Virus record (IMG/VR): IMGVR_UViG_3300020477_000594
Location: 1 to 35,261 of that record
Length of the DNA: 35,261 nt
Origin: a virus
Direction: 5' to 3' (one strand)
Each line of letters starts with the position of its first letter. Positions within the stretch are counted from its first letter, which is position 1. The notes below the pieces were generated by a model, which did no database searches, was not told where the DNA came from, and worked only from the letters and a program-made list of their open reading frames with translations. Below are positions 21,801-31,244 of the stretch, in pieces. A program made the position numbers and the translations under genes.

Positions 21801-24800
21801 TTGGTCTTTGTTGCGAGATATCGAAGCACCTGTTATCAGAACAAGAGAAAGAGGTGTTTTCGGTTCCGAAATCAGAAGTGTTTACGACAAAGATGTAACT
21901 GTTGATCCCATCGATAAATCCGTTACAGAATTCCGAACCGACATACTAAATATGTCTTATGACGAACCCGGATTAATAGTTCCCACTTATCCTCGGAACA
22001 TTGATGAAACAGCCAAACTTGCTGATGAAGGCATCGACAGATATATAGACCGTGGCAACGAACCGGGTGACCAAACTACTTATTCCTTGCCAACTTCAAT
22101 GAGAATTAGGCATAACCAAGAAAGAGCTACCGTTCACTGGCACTTTAGAGAAATTCGTCATGCACGACAAAACATTCTTGCGCTTGAAGAACAAATTCGG
22201 AAACGCAAATTCGATGAGAAAGTAAGAAAAGAAGATAAAATCTATCAACGTGATGAAGGGTTCAGCCTTTTGGATGAGGCCGTCGAGATTTTAGACGACC
22301 CGGAAGGTCCACATTTTGACCCTATTTCTAAAGCAAATGCTGAACGGTTACGTCTAACCCTTAAAGCTAAAGAAGCAGCCCACGCTCTTTATATCAAAAA
22401 CTATTTGTTTAGCCCACGTGCTTTAGCCCAAATGGCTGAAGTCCAAGGAAAGCGGGTTATCGAAGATTTAATGAATGAAGTCTTCGAAGCGAACGGAATG
22501 TGGGTTCAACCAGAAGCAGGACCGAATTCTCCAGCTTGGGCTTGGTCACAACTTGGAGCAGATGTATCAGAAGAAGCTTTACGTCAAGCTGGCGACATAA
22601 TTGAAAACTATGAACACGTGATGTTCGACCATACTTTAGGTCGAGAAATGGGTTTGACTGAGTTCCAAGATATGTTCCCAAGCCCACCTCCAGCAAGAGG
22701 ATTTGTTCGTGAGAGCGCAACTGATCTTATAGATTTTGCTGGGTTCGATCCGAATAGCCCCTATATGGAATTGATCGACCGCATTTCGGAAATGGATAGA
22801 TTTCCTTGGCAAGCAGTCTTAGGATTAGATGACGCATTAGTCGGAATGCTGGTTAAAACCTACGAACGTATTCCACCTATCGGATTTAAAGAAGATATAG
22901 CTACGGATGTTTTGCAGACAAGAACTGCTCCATTCGACGATCCAGTTCCCGAAATGCTTAGTTCTCCTGAAGCTCATTCTTTAGTCGCAGATCAAATAAT
23001 AGAAGCTGCGATGGCCCCGTTGAATCCTGCATTAGCTAAAGCTTTGCCGTCTGCCCCATCGACAAGGACAGGAGTGCTAGCGAAAACTTTGTTTAGCAAA
23101 TCAGGGCCGTTAGCAGGTCCGATGAATAGTCGCTTCGTTAGGCTGTTCTCGGAAAAAATTCCTCATGGAGTTATAAACGTCCATGACCGGAGTACCGTTG
23201 CTGGGCAACTTGAAGTTATGTTCCGTGAATTAGGACGCATCAATCTTTTAGTGCCTCCCGGCATGGGCAGACGTGAGAGAAAAGCAACGCTAAAGAACGC
23301 TGCGCCTGATACACCCCGACGTTTAGCTAGCGGTGAAGATTTTACGCTTCTTGATCTTGCGATTATGACCTACAAAGGTACGCCAGAACTTCCAGAACCG
23401 GCTCCTCGGAATCGGATAGAAGCAGAGCAACGTGTTGATGATCTAATGATCGACTTTCTTAATTCCTATGGGGATGAATTAGCAGTCAAAATTGATCGTC
23501 TTAATGAAGCGGCTCTTAACGGTGCAATAAACGCAGTAACTCCTCACCCAATATTTAAAGATGTTGATTGGGGAAGTGCCGGTGTTTCGGCTGCAATGAA
23601 AGGAATACTTCGAGGCGATATTGATGCAGCTAAACGTTTATTAGAAGATGCAGCAGAACACACAGAACGACGATACGGGAATAGTGATTTCACTGAAGTA
23701 GTAATTCCCGAATTGGGTGGGACAACATTTATTTATAAACCAATGTCTCCATCACAAATGCGGCAAACATTAGTGATGCCTCGGTGGGATAAATTCGAAC
23801 GCCTTTTCCAAGTTCTTCAAGGCGATATAAAAACTATTATTGGACCCAACGGAGAAAACCTAGATGTTTCTGTTAGCGCCAGAAATGCAATAGTTAGAGC
23901 GACACGTCGTGAAGCATTAACAATGTGGAAGCGTCATACGCTTCTGACTCCACGTTGGCAAATGGTAGTTAACACAGATTCGCAACTACGCAATGTTGCA
24001 CATTTAGGGGCTGCGATGGCGTTAGGGCGTCTTGGCGCATCGTTTGATGAATTACGTGTTCGCTGGCTTCGTAAAGCTGGGGTAGATATAAACGCTGTTG
24101 TAGCCGACAAACTCGTTGAGCAGTTGCCGGATTCGCTTACAGGGGCAGGTTGGGTTCAGCAAGTTGACTTTTATAAACGATCACATGATGAAGGTGTGGT
24201 GGGATTTGAAAGAACAATAGAAGAGTTTGTCGCTGATGCTATTGGAGAAGAGTATGCAAATAAGCGTGCGAATATAAGAACTCTTGCTATGACTGGATCA
24301 GGTTGGTTCTTTGGTGGTCCGGTAGGCGCTGCTGCTGCCGCTGGCCTTTACACAACATACAGTCGAGACAGTTTAACAAAACTTGCACGTCGCCAATTAG
24401 CTGATACATACGGTGTGGCTTTGCGAGCAGAAGCATTGGATCTGGTTGAACGTGCAAACAGACTAGATATTTCAGAATTTATGCGGGCGCAATATCCTGA
24501 CATTCCGCAGTATGCGCTTGACGAAGTAGCAGAGGTAAAAAGTGAACATTGGATAGCCCGAGATGCTACATACAATGATTGGATTAACGAAGCAGGTACA
24601 ACAGAATCTTGGATGTACAGGCGGCTGCTAGAAGATGAAGGCTTAATCGATGCAGAACATATAGCCCATCGTATAAATTGGCAGCTTCTCCAAGAACTAG
24701 GTGCGCGTCAAAGAGGCGAATACTATTTCGACAAGCTGGATCATACCCCAGTTTCTGACGAAGCTCTTAGAAATCTGCGTGCTATCACCAGATCACGATC

Positions 24801-27800
24801 TGACGGTAGTCGTGGTGACCAATTCAGGATAGAAGACATCCGTAATACTGAGGTATACACGAGAAGCTCGTATTTAACTCAACTTATTATTCAACACAGG
24901 TTTAACCAGCTAGCTGATGCTAATGGTGTTATCACTTGGGAACGGTCAACACGCCGGTCGTCGTCGCCTTCAAGAATGCCAGAGTTGGGGTTCTTCATTA
25001 GAGCAGAAGATGTAACTCAGATACTTGATACGCAAGGTTCGTTAAAGAATCTGGCAGAACAGTTGCAAACCACAATTAAAGATCGCAACGAAGTCGCTCG
25101 ACTATTAGCCACTCGTGCCGAAATTGTAAATGACTATCAAACTAAAATTGTTGGTGACGCAAAGTTAGACCCCAGCATGGAGAAACCAATCTCTATGCTT
25201 GAAGAGGCAGGAGAGATCTTAAGCGAGTGGGGTTACGGGTCAACACAAGTTGGTTCAACACGTGTAGATAAAGCATTTGGCAATACTCCACAGCAACAAG
25301 AAATTTGGCGACGTGGAATATCAGCTAATCCAATGGCAAGAGCGCAACTTGACGCTGAAGCTGATGTGCAAAGACGTTTTGAAAAATTCCAAGGCGCTCA
25401 CCAATACGACATACTGAACCAATACGAAGAAGCTAATTTTTCTAAAGCGTATGACGATTTCTTAATCCGCCATGTAATTCCACAGGATCTCGATAAAACA
25501 AATCTCGCTCAACAATTGTGGGCAAAAGTATTTTCGGAAACAGAAAGAGTGGGGGGATACGATGCTGACGAAATTGTTAAGTGGATGCGTGCCAATAATG
25601 TGCAAGAACTTCTTCCTGAAGAATGGCACGGGTTCGATCGAGGAATTGGGGATGGGCTTTACGAATTAGCAGTAAAAATGGGGTACGAAGCAAACAGTAT
25701 CTTGCCAAGTTCCGTAGATGTTTTCGATGAAGCAAGACGATCTCTGATACAAGGCACTCCCATTTCGTGGAATGTTGAAGTAGCTGCTGGTATCAGAAAG
25801 TTAAACCAACGGCACGAAGATTTTTGGATTTTATATAAGCAACTTGATAAGCAATACCGACAAGCAACAGGTTCTCGCTATTACCCCGACGAATTTTTTG
25901 AAGATCTATTTGGACCAAATAGAATCGAAGGTCCACGGTGGGTTGATGATTCTGATATAAGAGAAACCCCATTTAGGATGAGCGACTCAGGTCGTAAATG
26001 GGAAGACGTAGTTAGCTGGGACTCCATAAGACAAAATCTCCGTGGCCCCAGCACACTAGAAATTTTCCAACACTCATGGAATGAGACTGTTGCGAAATCT
26101 GTTGCTGGTGAGTCTCAGAATGTTTTAATTGCCCGCACGTTAAGCACAGACATAATCGAACAGATGCGGAGAACCGCTGTTTCCGATAGTTGGGATAACC
26201 TTCGCTCATTAACAGATTATGAAAAAGCCAAGCGTAAATCTGATCTAAGAGGTCAATACACTTGGGAATCTAACGGCATAGGCGACTTCGGTAAAGTCGT
26301 TACCGATTCTTCCTTTATCGATGCTCTGCAAAGCAAAAATATTATTGACCGATACAAAGGTTTGCTTGACGGCATCTTTGAAAATCTGACAATGGTCGAA
26401 GATTATCTTTCACGAGGCACTCTTTACGAAAGCATTTACACACGTGAAATCTTTGAAAATCTTCAGCTATATCGCTTAGACGATGCAGAAGGTGTCAACT
26501 ATCGAATTAGCCCCGAAGCTCTTAAAGGTGTAGTTAACAAAACAAGAGCTAGTGCTCTTCAACAAACTAAAGATGTTCTTTACGATTTGGCTAACCGTTC
26601 AAAGTTTGAAGAATTAGTTGGAGAAATCTCCCCGTTCTTTGGAGCGTGGCAGGAAGTTACAACACGATGGTTTGGTATAGCTGCTGAAAACCCAGTGTTT
26701 GTTTTCAGAATGTTGAAACTTTGGACTGTAGCAACAGCCGAAGATGAAAACGGACAAAGTATTTTGATGGTTCAGCTACCTGATGTCTTTGATTCAGAAA
26801 TTGACACAAAGTTCTTTGGTTCACACAAACTCTTTGGCAGTCTTTCTGTAGCTTCTCAAATGCCAATCGATTTAAATCTGCGTTCAGCTTCGTTAATCGG
26901 TGGCTTTGCGGGAACCGGGCCGATAGTTTCGTTCGCTGCAAGTGAACTTGCGATTGAAAATCCTGACATTTATGAGTCTCTCGATTTTCTGTTCCCTTAC
27001 GGTTTAGTAGAAGGAGGCAATGCACTTGAACGGTACGCTGCTGCTCATACACCTTCTTGGATAAAGAGCGCTGCATCAGTCGCTGGTCTTGACACTGACC
27101 GGAGAGCAGCAACAGCGGCGAGAGTGCTGCAAGATATTCTTGCTGAACAGTACATACAAGGGAATGTTCTACCTAATTCTGAAGCAGGGGCTAGACGGCT
27201 ACTCGATGAAGTAGAACGTCGAACCAAAATGATTTACTCGATGAGGATGCTTCGGTCTTTGGCAGTACCAGTTTCCTATCAACAACAGTCACCGTATTGG
27301 CCGATCCTTTCAGAGTTTTGGCGTACCGAAAAAGAATATGGTGATGAAGTAGCCGATCTTTGGTTGATGGAAAACCATCCAGAGCTTTGGTCAGCTACAG
27401 CACGGCGGACACTTGCTGATGGGGTTATAGCTGGATCGCTTGAAGGACATCGTTACTACGAAGATCACAAAGCTATGGCTACGGAATATCCTGAATTGGG
27501 AGCGTTTATAACCGGCGAAGTCGGAGCTATAGATGTGCAGTTTGCGTACAACAAAGCGGTTGCACAGATAGAACGACAAGAAGGCCGACGTGACACTCTG
27601 ACACCTGACGATTTCTTACATGAAGCAGGATCTAATTTAGGATGGAGAGAGTACCGGGTATTCCGCAATTCGTTGACTAATGAATTAAACAAGCGGATGC
27701 AAGCCGGTGGTTCGGGGAGCCTTAACGCACAATCAAACTTTGATTTGTGGAATCAACGACGGAATTTCGTTACAGAACTATCTCGCAAAAATCCAATGTG

Positions 27801-28173
27801 GGCCAGTGAGTTTAACAAGATTGGTGATCCGGTTACACAGAAGAAAATTTTGGAAGGCTTCAGGTTAATAGTTGAAGATGAAGCGTTTGCTTACCGTCCA
27901 GAAATTCCCCTTATCCAACGTTATTTGCAGTTACATGACGGTATAGCTCAAAGTCTTTTAGCACGAGCCGCAGCCACCGGCAACCGCTCATATTTGAGAC
28001 TTTCTTATACAAGAAATCAAGATCTTTCACGTCAATGGGAAATCGGAGTTTTGCAACTCTTGACGTTCCCAGACTTTGGAAATATATACGACAGGTACTT
28101 TAGTAATATCGAAAGTGTGAATACTTCTAATCTTTCTCAATTTGCGCCTGCGACATTAAGGACAGGTGACTGA
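18886..28173 (+). CDS. Giant virion-associated protein, 3,095 aa
   Basis: One continuous frame, more than a quarter of the window. Start coupled to the upstream stop (ATGA). Mostly helical and acidic, with no signal peptide. A Gly/Ala-rich hydrophobic segment (1803-1822) may cross or touch a membrane. Near 1686-1703 there is LLTPRWQ...N...RN and near 2582-2595 SPFFGAWQE...RW, both like motifs I associate with very large phage internal proteins, though I cannot name a family. No RNA polymerase motif set or peptidase motif was recognised. Position (between portal and the transglycosylase-like gene) suggests an ejection or internal protein. For comparison, N4 virion RNA polymerase is near 3,500 residues and T7 gp16 about 1,300. 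Confidence 0.8.
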   Translation: MSFGSRVWKIFRNVPDIGIQAADFFVDGISALGDDEFGVVEGFIESWEDNVLGKPSGTGTGERSIIGATLGPQGIVGATVEAVPEGVREAVGSDHWNLMLSGLDFTWTYGVARPVATLATIANINALSFQQSKYLQAIRSGEVDPRVASMNGWLPFNHRTFDPTTWREAWNLTQHRSPGQAATLALNGVNIYSPEELAEFKETNMYYITSGVLDAGLAVAADPTYLGAKAARLRVLNRRARNLYDESGGSITSVGPYLEDGVVRPGLFGERPYMEPFIQTQRPAAQRESIVLRTPSRRDIRIGGEKLHNWILEHEAPALTRLLGGSVTDMLTIPGGRKVGDPGRVRDELFFENYSYKPKWMDDQPSTMDETLTSYVDEAERIKTIFDDELESALNNGDIPLHVIGTGEASLDPKWGLLPENYIWDLNPDSVGTKQWQTFEDSTRAVIDDFQIAFDSFEETLASGDLWTAASFGEGKGLFDGETLERLPEKISHMIQDYGPLAEALDEAGRKANASDPRGLWTVLRSLDEFIEDTLGVYTDRFSIDPTSDLGRALPEQYHLLADDLYSLRGRFRNLLIEKPLAVRAREALKRANEEVPPFDSPTEQLVRNSGFTMALQNLIDSHRSATRTNLVDELNNLIERSLNEIDGSENYAINNLWNALHPGRASAGSRTFRELIERLDEQFPGMGWDDFLDNDYLRDVLRRQAGGDEDARRPFDWSEFADGWPIEEGRQERWAIYVDQATTVIEDLLDRQRNTAPLRDADTPNPYADFEQRIEQVRQVIEDIVVEGAIERRFDGPEDRVNLWGPEEFAAMQSGFNYLVAATDEMIDDFVRAAVPNELLEMQDIYQDSLASQSALMGLASSMSPDDWNRYVDELYGKDRWAGARGSYHTEKFLDRLTLRLFKELPTWGPFYKALPKDQLWQRAQIYARVANGGPVDSSSWLPYYNLIRLEKGNPAVKAAMTEQAKDFSYIWSLLRDIEAPVIRTRERGVFGSEIRSVYDKDVTVDPIDKSVTEFRTDILNMSYDEPGLIVPTYPRNIDETAKLADEGIDRYIDRGNEPGDQTTYSLPTSMRIRHNQERATVHWHFREIRHARQNILALEEQIRKRKFDEKVRKEDKIYQRDEGFSLLDEAVEILDDPEGPHFDPISKANAERLRLTLKAKEAAHALYIKNYLFSPRALAQMAEVQGKRVIEDLMNEVFEANGMWVQPEAGPNSPAWAWSQLGADVSEEALRQAGDIIENYEHVMFDHTLGREMGLTEFQDMFPSPPPARGFVRESATDLIDFAGFDPNSPYMELIDRISEMDRFPWQAVLGLDDALVGMLVKTYERIPPIGFKEDIATDVLQTRTAPFDDPVPEMLSSPEAHSLVADQIIEAAMAPLNPALAKALPSAPSTRTGVLAKTLFSKSGPLAGPMNSRFVRLFSEKIPHGVINVHDRSTVAGQLEVMFRELGRINLLVPPGMGRRERKATLKNAAPDTPRRLASGEDFTLLDLAIMTYKGTPELPEPAPRNRIEAEQRVDDLMIDFLNSYGDELAVKIDRLNEAALNGAINAVTPHPIFKDVDWGSAGVSAAMKGILRGDIDAAKRLLEDAAEHTERRYGNSDFTEVVIPELGGTTFIYKPMSPSQMRQTLVMPRWDKFERLFQVLQGDIKTIIGPNGENLDVSVSARNAIVRATRREALTMWKRHTLLTPRWQMVVNTDSQLRNVAHLGAAMALGRLGASFDELRVRWLRKAGVDINAVVADKLVEQLPDSLTGAGWVQQVDFYKRSHDEGVVGFERTIEEFVADAIGEEYANKRANIRTLAMTGSGWFFGGPVGAAAAAGLYTTYSRDSLTKLARRQLADTYGVALRAEALDLVERANRLDISEFMRAQYPDIPQYALDEVAEVKSEHWIARDATYNDWINEAGTTESWMYRRLLEDEGLIDAEHIAHRINWQLLQELGARQRGEYYFDKLDHTPVSDEALRNLRAITRSRSDGSRGDQFRIEDIRNTEVYTRSSYLTQLIIQHRFNQLADANGVITWERSTRRSSSPSRMPELGFFIRAEDVTQILDTQGSLKNLAEQLQTTIKDRNEVARLLATRAEIVNDYQTKIVGDAKLDPSMEKPISMLEEAGEILSEWGYGSTQVGSTRVDKAFGNTPQQQEIWRRGISANPMARAQLDAEADVQRRFEKFQGAHQYDILNQYEEANFSKAYDDFLIRHVIPQDLDKTNLAQQLWAKVFSETERVGGYDADEIVKWMRANNVQELLPEEWHGFDRGIGDGLYELAVKMGYEANSILPSSVDVFDEARRSLIQGTPISWNVEVAAGIRKLNQRHEDFWILYKQLDKQYRQATGSRYYPDEFFEDLFGPNRIEGPRWVDDSDIRETPFRMSDSGRKWEDVVSWDSIRQNLRGPSTLEIFQHSWNETVAKSVAGESQNVLIARTLSTDIIEQMRRTAVSDSWDNLRSLTDYEKAKRKSDLRGQYTWESNGIGDFGKVVTDSSFIDALQSKNIIDRYKGLLDGIFENLTMVEDYLSRGTLYESIYTREIFENLQLYRLDDAEGVNYRISPEALKGVVNKTRASALQQTKDVLYDLANRSKFEELVGEISPFFGAWQEVTTRWFGIAAENPVFVFRMLKLWTVATAEDENGQSILMVQLPDVFDSEIDTKFFGSHKLFGSLSVASQMPIDLNLRSASLIGGFAGTGPIVSFAASELAIENPDIYESLDFLFPYGLVEGGNALERYAAAHTPSWIKSAASVAGLDTDRRAATAARVLQDILAEQYIQGNVLPNSEAGARRLLDEVERRTKMIYSMRMLRSLAVPVSYQQQSPYWPILSEFWRTEKEYGDEVADLWLMENHPELWSATARRTLADGVIAGSLEGHRYYEDHKAMATEYPELGAFITGEVGAIDVQFAYNKAVAQIERQEGRRDTLTPDDFLHEAGSNLGWREYRVFRNSLTNELNKRMQAGGSGSLNAQSNFDLWNQRRNFVTELSRKNPMWASEFNKIGDPVTQKKILEGFRLIVEDEAFAYRPEIPLIQRYLQLHDGIAQSLLARAAATGNRSYLRLSYTRNQDLSRQWEIGVLQLLTFPDFGNIYDRYFSNIESVNTSNLSQFAPATLRTGD

Positions 28174-29441
28174 TGTCATTCTTAGGAAGACTAAGTGACG
28201 TATTGGCAGAAGTGCCTTTACCTCCGAATCTCAATGCGGGACCGCTCGCTTTAAAGGTTTATCAAGAGTACATTTTGCCGAACTTGTCTGATGAAGAAAA
28301 AGAAAGGTTTGATCCCGACGCAGATTCTTTATCTCAGATAGAACAAGGAACAGATCCGCAGCAAGGAAACTCCGGGGGGAGAGGAGCAGCCGAGATTGCG
28401 GAATGGCTTGAAGGTCGAGTTGCTGATGGTCAAATAACCCCAGAAGAAGCACAAGCTTTGTTGATGGGCGCTGTACCACCAGCTAGTCCTCCTCGAAATG
28501 AAGCTCTAATTACTGATATAGAGTTTGTTAATCAGCCGGGAGGGGGAGATATTGTTTCAACTGGCTTTGATCCCCTTGGCCGCAGCGGTTCTATGTTTAT
28601 GCAAGGTGTTGTCCCAGCGGGAACACTTGGGTTAAAAGATCAACCATATTTTGGTGTTTTCGCACCGGGATTCAGTCTCGAAAGTGATGAACTGATGATC
28701 GGAACGGCAACCAAAATAGATAGAGACATGGAACAAAAAGGTTTTGAGTTTCGTCGAATGGTTGAAGAAGACCGACCGTTCACTATTAAAGATGGGTTGA
28801 ATCTTTACGATCAACAATCTCCCAGAGCGCAAAGATTGATTGCTGAAAGTCTTGTGCCAACGATGATGAAAGATCCTAATTTAAGGAAACTAATAATGAG
28901 TACCCCGGAGTTGATATACGACCGGGATTCTGTATTCATTGCATTATCAACTATTCAAGAAGATGCTGCTTATCAAGCAAGTTTGTTGAAAGATCACCCT
29001 ATGTCCACTGGGTTTGAAACTCTGGATATGATTCCGGCTTTGACGGAAGCAGAGCTTGGGTTTGAAGACCCTTGGGACTCGGGACAATTCGGTGAGAATC
29101 GTCGAGCTATGTCAATGAAAGATCTAACAGATTATTTGTTTGATGAAGCTGTTGCTTTAGGTGCGGTAAAGACTGTTACGAAAGAATACAGTGATGCTCT
29201 TGCGGAAAGCGTTTACCGAGAGTTGACTGGTCGTGCCCCGGATGAGGCTTTCTTTGTGTTAGCAGATACGTGGACTAGAGAAGTTCAAATGGATAAAGGA
29301 ATGTCTGGGCAAGGTGCTGCATCGCAAGCAGAATATTCAGCGAGATATGTGAGTGGGATCGAAGAAGAGTATGGAGATGAAATTGCTGAAAGTAATCAAA
29401 GAACCGCACGGTCTTCTTTGCTGAGAGCTATGCAAAGGTAA
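28173..29441 (+). CDS. Hypothetical internal virion protein, 422 aa
   Basis: 422 residues, coupled to the giant gene (TGATG). N-terminal part is amphipathic (MSFLGRLSDVLAEVPLPPNL), then a Gly/Ser/Gln-rich linker (about 50-70), an acidic helical core with a short EFRRMVEEDRPFTIKDGLN stretch, and a final helical domain (350-422). No catalytic motif. Placed with the giant protein and the lytic protein, it is probably part of the same internal complex. No family match. Confidence 0.65.
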   Translation: MSFLGRLSDVLAEVPLPPNLNAGPLALKVYQEYILPNLSDEEKERFDPDADSLSQIEQGTDPQQGNSGGRGAAEIAEWLEGRVADGQITPEEAQALLMGAVPPASPPRNEALITDIEFVNQPGGGDIVSTGFDPLGRSGSMFMQGVVPAGTLGLKDQPYFGVFAPGFSLESDELMIGTATKIDRDMEQKGFEFRRMVEEDRPFTIKDGLNLYDQQSPRAQRLIAESLVPTMMKDPNLRKLIMSTPELIYDRDSVFIALSTIQEDAAYQASLLKDHPMSTGFETLDMIPALTEAELGFEDPWDSGQFGENRRAMSMKDLTDYLFDEAVALGAVKTVTKEYSDALAESVYRELTGRAPDEAFFVLADTWTREVQMDKGMSGQGAASQAEYSARYVSGIEEEYGDEIAESNQRTARSSLLRAMQR

Positions 29442-29444
29442 ACA

Positions 29445-31244
29445 ATGCCAGAAGTACTTGCTACGCCAGAAGAGATACTTGAAGCAGTTTCCTCTATTCC
29501 GGGGATATATGACAACGAACCGGTAGATCTTATTGCTTTAGCTTTTCTTGAAGCAAACAATTTTCTGGATGCTCAAAATTATGATTTTGATGATGACTAT
29601 TTTAGAGCGACTGGGAAAAGCCGAGGGTTAAAGAGTGCGAACGCAGTAGATAGATCTTACGGGATATGGCAAATTAACTTTCTCCCTGAATATGGCGCAA
29701 AAAGAGCAGCCAAAATCAACAATCGAATGGGGGATGGAGGGGAAGAATATTTAAAAACTGAAAAAATCCGAGGGGTAGATGTAGTTACCAAAGAATCATT
29801 GGATGAGTTTTTTAGTGCGAAGCACGGTAAAGAAGAGTTGTTCAGACGCAATCTGATTGCTCTTTCTTCTGTGTGGAGTCCCGGCGATAACTTTGGTGCT
29901 TGGTCTACTCACCCTGATTACACCGTAGAACTTGGAGAACAAGACCGCATAAATCGGGACAGAAAATTTGAAGAAGCTCATCAGTCTGCTAAAGAACTAT
30001 ACGAAACAATAAACCCTCCCTTTGTTCCTTCGGAAGAATACCTAGCATTAGAAGAAGAATTATTAAAAGCCGAAACTGAAGAAGAAGAAAACCGTATTAA
30101 AGGTTTGATGGGTGAAGAATACAACCGCATTAAACCTTTTGAGTTCATTAACCGTGAAGATCGTCCTTTAATAAACCGTGAAACTACCCCTAAGTTATAC
30201 AACCAAGATCGGGTAGTTACCCTTGACATGCATGGGACAGGCAGAGGCATACCCATACAACTAGCGAATAAGAGAACAAATATGGCTACAGATCCTGAAG
30301 GCATAATGCCTCCTGAATATAAAGACAAAGTAGCGGCTGGCATTTGGGGTTGGATTGGCAACAACGATGCTTTAACTATCGATGGTGTTCACATAATCGA
30401 TATCATCACTGATCCAGAACAATACGGTGAGTTGATACCGGGTACTCCTGACTACGACGAATGGGTATTCGGTTTACTTGCTCAAACAGAGTATTACCAA
30501 AACAATTGGGAAGACCGTGCGGAACGGGATCTTGAATGGTATACCGAAGGGCAACACGAAGCATGGTCAGAACGACGGCGTAGCCTAGTTGAAACAGAAT
30601 TAGATTTAATTGAAGGTTTTATAGCTGAAGCACAGCTTGATTGGACTGACGATCAAATTTTACAAGCAGCAAAATTTGCGTGGCTCAATGGTTGGGACGT
30701 AAACGACATACGTGAGTTCCTTATTTCAGGGGAACTTGGAGATGAATCGTTTGCTGGAGATTTAATCGACTTTGATGATGAAGCTATACCGGGAACTCTT
30801 CAAAATATTGGGCGTCAGGAAATCACAAAAACGTATAATGACTATTTTGTTGAACCAACTGAAAGAGACATTGAAGATTGGGCAACTCAGATGTTCTTGT
30901 CGAAAGACGGTGGCGACACAGAGTTAGAACAGTTAAAAGATTTCTTGCGCGAACAAGCTGCTGATTTATATCCGGGTCACGCTGATCGGATTCTTGCTGG
31001 CCGTACACCTTTAGCAATATTGGGTGCTTACGAAACAGTTTTCCAATCAGTTATGGGTTATAAACCACAGTGGGTAGGGCAACACAGAGAATTAGCAGTC
31101 GATGTTCTTGGTCGCAATGACACGGCGACAGGGTTTGCTAGGTATTTACGAGGGACAGAAGAATACGATGGAACTACTAATGCCGTTAATAAAGCGTTTA
31201 GCACAGTTAGTAATTTGAATCGGTTAATGACAGGAGTCGGCTGA
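29445..31244 (+). CDS. Virion lytic transglycosylase-like protein, 599 aa
   Basis: Residues 25-160 match the soluble lytic transglycosylase/lysozyme fold: an ALAFLEANNF helix with a catalytic Glu (Glu36), SYGIWQINF (71-79; the G..QIN signature), and a NFGAWSTHPDY tail (149-159). Enzymes of this type cut the glycan strand of peptidoglycan. In phages, a virion-bound one opens a local hole for DNA entry. Residues 160-599 are a long acidic helical region (e.g. LALEEELLKAETEEEENRIK) without known motif. Start 3 nt after the upstream stop with AAAGG before it; stop overlaps the next ATG. Role in entry rather than host lysis is inferred from the neighbours. Confidence 0.8.
   Translation: MPEVLATPEEILEAVSSIPGIYDNEPVDLIALAFLEANNFLDAQNYDFDDDYFRATGKSRGLKSANAVDRSYGIWQINFLPEYGAKRAAKINNRMGDGGEEYLKTEKIRGVDVVTKESLDEFFSAKHGKEELFRRNLIALSSVWSPGDNFGAWSTHPDYTVELGEQDRINRDRKFEEAHQSAKELYETINPPFVPSEEYLALEEELLKAETEEEENRIKGLMGEEYNRIKPFEFINREDRPLINRETTPKLYNQDRVVTLDMHGTGRGIPIQLANKRTNMATDPEGIMPPEYKDKVAAGIWGWIGNNDALTIDGVHIIDIITDPEQYGELIPGTPDYDEWVFGLLAQTEYYQNNWEDRAERDLEWYTEGQHEAWSERRRSLVETELDLIEGFIAEAQLDWTDDQILQAAKFAWLNGWDVNDIREFLISGELGDESFAGDLIDFDDEAIPGTLQNIGRQEITKTYNDYFVEPTERDIEDWATQMFLSKDGGDTELEQLKDFLREQAADLYPGHADRILAGRTPLAILGAYETVFQSVMGYKPQWVGQHRELAVDVLGRNDTATGFARYLRGTEEYDGTTNAVNKAFSTVSNLNRLMTGVG

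Noticed and set aside
18886-28173. Virion RNA polymerase like that of N4
   Set aside because: Size and place are similar, but I could not find the ordered polymerase motifs. VHDR and LHDG strings alone are not enough.
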